Under the pieces are notes generated by a model. It saw only the letters and a list, made by a program, of their open reading frames with translations, searched no databases and was not told the DNA's origin. A program made the position numbers and the translations under genes. Of a stretch of 64,000 nt of DNA, positions 59,713 to 64,000 are shown piece after piece (the stretch's first letter is position 1; each line of letters opens with the position of its first letter). This stretch comes from a bacterium (GTDB lineage Bacteria; Cyanobacteriota; Vampirovibrionia; Obscuribacterales; Obscuribacteraceae). Where the stretch lies: contig JAGOSY010000003.1 in NCBI GenBank assembly GCA_018062085.1, positions 261,215 to 325,214 of the forward strand. The letters run 5' to 3'.

Positions 59713-61032
59713 CTACTTGTAAATAACCTGCACCATATGGGTAGCACATGTGTTGCAGGGATCGTAAGCTCTCACAAGAGTCTCTAGTTTAGCTTGTATT
59801 GAGTCTGCCTGCTCTTCTTTTAGGCCAGCAACAAGTTGACGAATATCGCTCTCAATGCGAGCGGTGTTTTGAGCAGAGGGCGTTATCATATCGGCAGCAA
59901 CCACTTTACCGGATTGCTCTAATTCGTAGAAGTGATAAAGAGTGCCTCTTGGACATTCTACCGCACCAGTCTTGGCACCTGCTCGCTTTTCTAGAAGCGC
60001 CGTTTGGTAGATAAATTTACTACTGCTCTCCCAAAAACTAGCGGCCAACAAAGTCTCGATAATGACTTTCGAGCGATCAATGGCCTCGACTAATTCAATA
60101 GCCTGGGCCAAGTTATTCAAGATCGTGTTGTGGCTTCTGCTTGCCAATGGGCTCTTTTCATAAAGGGCCAATGCCGTTGGTCTAAGCCTCTCAGCAAACA
60201 TTGCCAAGCGCGCTAAAGAACCGACCATAAAGGGCTGCCCCTCAAAGGTAGACTGCTTGGCATGACTGTAGCGAACTACTTTCTCATTTAGATAGTGCCG
60301 ATACTCATCTACGTTGGCTTGAAAACCAGTACTTGTTCTTATCACTTCACCAAAATAGCCATAACCATCATGATCAGGAATCAAAGCTGAGTATACCGGT
60401 GTAACACCCTGACCAAACGACACATTCAAGCCCGCCAAGAGCCCATAAAGTCTCATAGCATTCTCTTGATTTTCATCAAGTAACTTACGCATCTCAACAA
60501 GCTGCTCTTTTTCTGGATAACTCGACAATCCACCCACATGCAAATTAACAGGGTGAAATGGCCTGCCACCAACAATAGTTTGAATGGTTGAACCAAGCGA
60601 GCGCAATTGCTTCCATATCTCAAACTCAGCAGGATGCTGGCTGGCAAGGGTCATTAAATCGCCAACATTGAGAAAGTCAGGCAAAGCTAAAGCACAAATG
60701 TGAGTGGCGTGAGATTCAATAATCATGCCCAAATGCATCAGTTCACGGTGCAACAAATCACGACTGCCGGGTACAAAACCGAATATTCCCTCAATAGATT
60801 TAATTGCTGCCACAACGTGCCCAGTAGAACAAATGGCACAAACTCGAGATGTAATATGAGGAATTTCGTCATACATATGCCCAAGAACAATGCGCTCGAA
60901 AAAACGAGCCCCTTCAAAAACATTCAGCTGCACATCGGCAATCACACCGTTCTCAAAATTAACAGTGACGGCAGCATGACCCTCTACGCGACAAATCTCG
61001 CTAATCTCTATTGATTTGCGCTCAATATCCAT
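59713..61032 (-). CDS. NiFe hydrogenase large (catalytic, alpha) subunit, group 3b-like
   Basis: 439 residues. The Ni-binding motifs are RVCAICSTGH (~63-72, C65/C68) and DPCNTCATH (~424-432, C426/C429). A seven-residue tail MVQVIYK follows the final His and would be removed by a maturation protease after Ni insertion. Order and size with the next three genes match the NAD(P)-linked soluble group 3b enzymes (sulfhydrogenase type). Reaction: H2 oxidation or evolution coupled to NAD(P)+/NAD(P)H. GGGGTG stands 8 nt before the ATG. Fourth gene of the hyd operon. Confidence 0.95.
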   Translation of the reverse strand: MDIERKSIEISEICRVEGHAAVTVNFENGVIADVQLNVFEGARFFERIVLGHMYDEIPHITSRVCAICSTGHVVAAIKSIEGIFGFVPGSRDLLHRELMHLGMIIESHATHICALALPDFLNVGDLMTLASQHPAEFEIWKQLRSLGSTIQTIVGGRPFHPVNLHVGGLSSYPEKEQLVEMRKLLDENQENAMRLYGLLAGLNVSFGQGVTPVYSALIPDHDGYGYFGEVIRTSTGFQANVDEYRHYLNEKVVRYSHAKQSTFEGQPFMVGSLARLAMFAERLRPTALALYEKSPLASRSHNTILNNLAQAIELVEAIDRSKVIIETLLAASFWESSSKFIYQTALLEKRAGAKTGAVECPRGTLYHFYELEQSGKVVAADMITPSAQNTARIESDIRQLVAGLKEEQADSIQAKLETLVRAYDPCNTCATHMVQVIYK

Positions 61033-61074
61033 TGTTAATGCACCCCAACTCGCTGCTCTGACTTTGCAATCAAT

Positions 61075-61839
61075 TTATTTTTTATCCATGCGCTCAAAAA
61101 GATGTTCGGGGGCACCGAATGCTTTTAAACGACTGTAAATCTCGTCGACGTCGTAGCCTTTCTCCGCAAGAATTATCTTCATTGCTTCAATCTGAGGCTC
61201 GTCGCACACCCCCCAACAGCCATAACAGGCAGCACCAACGCTAGGACACAGAGCACCACATCCAGCAGCAGTTATTGGCCCTAGACATGGTGCATTTTTC
61301 TCAATTAAAACACAAGGGTTTTCTTTCATCTTGCATTCAAGGCAAACCGGTTTACTGGTAATGTAAGGTAGCTGTTCGCGCAGCAGACTAGCTGTCACTG
61401 CAAGAAACTGAGTTGCATTGATTGGACAGCCAGAAAGAGATACATCGACTTTGACATAGTGTTCAAGAGGTTGAGCAGGTAAAAATGACAAGGTTGAATC
61501 ATTGCCGTAAACCGCTTGCATCATCGATTTAGCAGTGCACTGCTGACACGAAGCTTTTTGCAAGCAGCCAGTCGTAGCACAGTTGCCAACCGCCACAAGC
61601 CAGCGCGAATTAGCTCGAATTTTAGTGAGCTTCTCTAAATCGTGGTTTTGACTGACACTTCCTTCGACAAAGGTGATATCAACAGGCCCGTCTTCATTTC
61701 TACTCTGAGCAAATGGAAAACTCTTGATACGCACATAAGGCAAAAGTTGATCAAGATTTTCTAGTATCACTAGCAGTTCGCCAGCACAGCCAGTCAAGCC
61801 CTCAACAGATATAGTCGGTAGTACTTTAGCAACACTCAT
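61075..61839 (-). CDS. NiFe hydrogenase small (delta) subunit
   Basis: 254 residues. It should carry the proximal 4Fe-4S cluster and pass electrons from the large subunit to the diaphorase subunits. Cys-rich blocks are seen: GLTGCAGELLVI (~15-26), GNCATTGCLQKASCQQC (~85-101), SLSGCPIN and, C-terminal, CLECKMKENPCVLIEKNAPCLGPITAAGCGALCPSVGAACYGCWGVC, giving further clusters. The first block reads C-A-G-E where most NiFe small subunits have C-x-G-C, so a Glu may replace one ligand. It overlaps the upstream gene by 4 nt. Confidence 0.92.
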   Translation of the reverse strand: MSVAKVLPTISVEGLTGCAGELLVILENLDQLLPYVRIKSFPFAQSRNEDGPVDITFVEGSVSQNHDLEKLTKIRANSRWLVAVGNCATTGCLQKASCQQCTAKSMMQAVYGNDSTLSFLPAQPLEHYVKVDVSLSGCPINATQFLAVTASLLREQLPYITSKPVCLECKMKENPCVLIEKNAPCLGPITAAGCGALCPSVGAACYGCWGVCDEPQIEAMKIILAEKGYDVDEIYSRLKAFGAPEHLFERMDKK

Positions 61840-62741
61840 ATCTGAATTTTCTCGCGCGGATATTCTATAACTTCATGCATGTTAGCCAATTCAGTCACTT
61901 GAAAAACTGGACCTTCCTGACAGGCAAATTTTCCACCTATAAAGCAATGACCGCATTTACCAATGCCACACTTCATGTGACGCTCTAAAGAAAGCCAAAT
62001 GTTTTCGTCGGCAATACCCAAGCGCCTCAAGCTTTCTACAGCAAACCTATACATGACAGGTGGGCCACAAATCGCTACTTGCATATCAGTAGAGAGCTCG
62101 GCCAAATCAATCAAGTCAGTGACTCTTCCCGCTTCGATTTCTAAGTTAGCAATATGGCAAACAGTGACATCTTCAGCCGCCAAGAACAATTCAAGCTTTT
62201 GACTCTGGCGCAAAGCCATCAACTCATCAGAAAATAAAATCTCATCGCTATGTTTCATGCCATAAATTAGCATCAATCGACCATAATCCCGGCGATGATT
62301 AATCAAGTATTGCCAGACCGAACGCAGGGGGGCAACACCAAGACCACCGGCAATCATACAGACATTTTTGCCTTTATAGAGGTCAACAGGAAAGCCATGA
62401 CCATAGGGACCCCGCAGTCCGACCCAATCTCCCAGCTTTAAATTAAACAGGGCTTTGGTCACTCTGCCAGCTTTGCGAATAAGCAATTGCAGGGTTTCAC
62501 CCACTTGCCCAGAACAAACCGAAATAGGACTCTCACCAACTCCTGGTATCCAGATTTCAACAAATTGACCAGGCAGACAAGAACTAAAGATCGGATCTAT
62601 CTGCTCAAATTCGAACAAAAAGTTATCGTAAGCCATCTCAGTTACCTTACTGAGAATAGCCCTCGTGGGCAAATAGGCCGTACAAGTATTTGCCGCACAA
62701 CTAGAAGGTGGACATTTAGACTCTGAATTATTCTCAGGCAT
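61836..62741 (-). CDS. Hydrogenase gamma subunit (FAD/NAD(P)-binding, 2Fe-2S)
   Basis: 301 residues from the ATG at 62741 (GAGGT 5 nt upstream and 8 nt overlap with the previous gene); a GTG 4 codons before is less likely. It is a ferredoxin-reductase fold: FAD-binding (FEIWIPGVGESPISVCS; WVGLRGPYGHGFP), NAD(P)-binding (VCMIAGGLGVAPLRSVW; VAICGPPVMYRF) and a C-terminal 2Fe-2S site (CGIGKCGHC...FAC). It exchanges electrons between NAD(P)H and the beta/delta subunits. The N-terminus has an unusual Cys-rich stretch (KCPPSSCAANTC). Confidence 0.93.
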   Translation of the reverse strand: MPENNSESKCPPSSCAANTCTAYLPTRAILSKVTEMAYDNFLFEFEQIDPIFSSCLPGQFVEIWIPGVGESPISVCSGQVGETLQLLIRKAGRVTKALFNLKLGDWVGLRGPYGHGFPVDLYKGKNVCMIAGGLGVAPLRSVWQYLINHRRDYGRLMLIYGMKHSDEILFSDELMALRQSQKLELFLAAEDVTVCHIANLEIEAGRVTDLIDLAELSTDMQVAICGPPVMYRFAVESLRRLGIADENIWLSLERHMKCGIGKCGHCFIGGKFACQEGPVFQVTELANMHEVIEYPREKIQI

Positions 62742-63786
62742 CAGACACCTCACCGTTTTTTGCAGCAGACGACACCTGCAATGCTTTAACCACAGCCACT
62801 ATATCGTCAATACCAGATGGGCACGAAACGGTGCAGCGACCACAGCCAACACAGGTCTTATCGGCATAGGCATCATCAAAACCATGCAGCTTATGCCTGT
62901 ACCAAAACTTCAAGCGATCCACCGGGGTGGGACGAAAATTAAAGTCCCCACTAACTTTAGCAAAGCCAGTGAATTGACAACTATCCCATTCACGCTTACG
63001 CGAGCCAGAATCGTTGTTGAGACCAGCTATATCAACTAAATCAAAGCAATAACAAGTTGGGCAAACCGGCGTACAACTGCCGCAACTAAGACAACGCTCG
63101 CCAAGTTCATCCCATAACTGGTTGTCCCACTCGCCTTCCATAGTCACTTTCAAATTGCCAGAGCTAAAACCGTTGGTGAAAGCTGCCGAGCGAGTTTCCC
63201 AAAAATTATGATTACGCTCATGATCTTTTTCTGTAGCATTAGCGAGAATTGGTTGCGCTAAAGCAATGAACTCATCTCCAGCGGGAGTCAAAGCTTCAAT
63301 AAAATAATCAGTATTAATATCAGTAAGAAAAATGTCATAGCCGGCCTTGGCGCAGTCACTACCCATCGACTGACAAAAGCAGTGCTTATCAGGCATGCAA
63401 GAATGGCCGATGACAAAACTAGCTTCTCTTTGCCTCATGTAGTGGCTATCGGCATGACCAGAAGCAAATATCTTATCCATAATGCCTAGGCCGGCTAAGT
63501 CGCAAGGATGAACACCAAAAATTACTTTGAATTCAAGCTCTGGTTGGTTCTCATAGATGCCATCTTTATCGTATGTAATGAGCGTTTCGCTCGGAGGATA
63601 GAAAAATTTCTTGGGCGGCAAAATTGTGCGTATAGCATCAAAGGCAATCTGACTAGCTGAGTGAACAGCGCGAAAGGCAAATGACTGATCTGATACTTTC
63701 ACTGCAGCATACACAGTGCCCATTTGCCCCAGAAGGGAAAAAAATTGGTCAAAGTCAGATTTAGGTAGGGTGAAACTTTTTTGCAC
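62734..63786 (-). CDS. Hydrogenase beta subunit (two 4Fe-4S clusters)
   Basis: 350 residues from a GTG (GAGGA 5 nt upstream). It is similar to the AsrA/HydB type of anaerobic sulfite reductase and sulfhydrogenase beta subunits. Two ferredoxin-type sites are seen: CLSCGSCTPVCPTCYC (~231-246) and CVGCGRCTVSCPSG (~315-328). Other conserved parts are GVHPCDLAGLGIMD and SFVIGHSCMPDKHCFC. It carries electrons between the gamma and delta subunits. First gene of the hyd run, 83 nt after hypB; its end overlaps the gamma gene. Confidence 0.93.
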   Translation of the reverse strand: MQKSFTLPKSDFDQFFSLLGQMGTVYAAVKVSDQSFAFRAVHSASQIAFDAIRTILPPKKFFYPPSETLITYDKDGIYENQPELEFKVIFGVHPCDLAGLGIMDKIFASGHADSHYMRQREASFVIGHSCMPDKHCFCQSMGSDCAKAGYDIFLTDINTDYFIEALTPAGDEFIALAQPILANATEKDHERNHNFWETRSAAFTNGFSSGNLKVTMEGEWDNQLWDELGERCLSCGSCTPVCPTCYCFDLVDIAGLNNDSGSRKREWDSCQFTGFAKVSGDFNFRPTPVDRLKFWYRHKLHGFDDAYADKTCVGCGRCTVSCPSGIDDIVAVVKALQVSSAAKNGEVSDA

Positions 63787-63869
63787 GTTTTCCTCACTAA
63801 CAACACTTTAGAGTGTTTACTGATTAGAGCTGATTTTTGCCTTTTCAACATCAACCGATCTGTTTAAAT

Positions 63870-64000
63870 TCAACTAGATACGACTTTTGTCGGTACCTTT
63901 TTGCTCAGCCAATCATTCCATTCTGTCAAACCCGTTTTATCTTTAGACGAAACAACGAAGGTTTCAACTTCAGGATTCAAAACCCGAATGTTTTCTATGG
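63870..64000 (-). CDS. hypB: HypB, hydrogenase nickel-incorporation GTPase (C-terminal part, runs off right edge)
   Basis: The last 43 codons are present, in frame, ending at TGA 63870-63872. The product ends NIRVLNPEVETFVVSSKDKTGLTEWNDWLSKKV, the standard HypB C-terminus ('NP-x-(V/A)-x-x-F-x-(V/L)S-(S/A)-(K/R)-x-x-x-G-(L)-x-x-W'). HypB delivers Ni to the large subunit. It lies upstream of the hyd genes on the same strand, so maturation and structural genes are together. The rest, with the G-box motifs, is outside the window. Confidence 0.9.
   Translation of the reverse strand, partial: IENIRVLNPEVETFVVSSKDKTGLTEWNDWLSKKVPTKVVSS

Noticed and set aside
1..64000. CRISPR array, rRNA, IS element or replication origin
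   Set aside because: No regularly spaced repeats, transposase reading frame, rRNA-like sequence or DnaA-box cluster was seen.

Overview
The window looks like a chromosome segment from a heterotrophic, non-photosynthetic diderm bacterium. The best guess is the Melainabacteria/Vampirovibrionia side of Cyanobacteria (Obscuribacterales-like). This rests on the mix of genes: many secreted TPR and repeat proteins, a Ser/Thr kinase fused to leucine-rich repeats, type III glutamine synthetase, LpxI (so lipid A is made), a galactolipid-synthase-like glycosyltransferase, a group 3b-like NiFe hydrogenase and many universal stress proteins. No photosynthesis gene, rRNA, CRISPR array or intact IS element was seen. 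The taxon call is inference and needs a database search.

Layout. 1-7.3 kb (all minus): exported proteins, a multipass membrane protein, a CHASE3-like/GGDEF/EAL protein and the kinase-LRR protein. 7.4-14 kb: glnN with its terminator, a YjbQ-family protein, a protein with a JAMM-like motif, a secreted TPR protein and lpxI. 14-20.3 kb: a tRNA-Arg(ACG) followed by a gene-poor, decayed accessory stretch with a minus-strand terminator lacking a gene, a gene remnant, a TPR protein and a toxin-antitoxin operon. That operon has a textbook promoter/operator, but its toxin has an in-frame stop. 20.3-32 kb: a NADAR protein, a SERCA-type Ca2+ ATPase, an alpha/beta hydrolase, an FAD oxidoreductase, a SleB-like hydrolase, exported proteins and a DUF2252 protein. 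32-36 kb: poorly known membrane proteins with a partial duplication and an in-frame amber codon. 36-45 kb: tandem CNNM/CorC proteins, a TPR protein, a beta-helix protein, a membrane protein and an arylsulfatase.

45.3-64 kb is the most coherent and interesting block. A globin-coupled histidine kinase sits divergently next to a NarL-type response regulator. Around them are five universal stress proteins, a diheme cytochrome c, two acyltransferases, an MGDG-synthase-like glycosyltransferase, a baeRF-family protein, a CoA-transferase, a four-subunit NiFe hydrogenase and the 3' end of hypB. The content recalls the mycobacterial DosS/DosR dormancy regulon: gas sensing, USPs, hydrogenase and lipid handling. 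I propose that it is a low-oxygen or redox survival island controlled by the globin kinase. No shared operator could be demonstrated by eye.

Partial genes lie at both edges (an exported protein at the left, hypB at the right). Start codons were revised where a Shine-Dalgarno sequence or signal peptide favoured an internal start.
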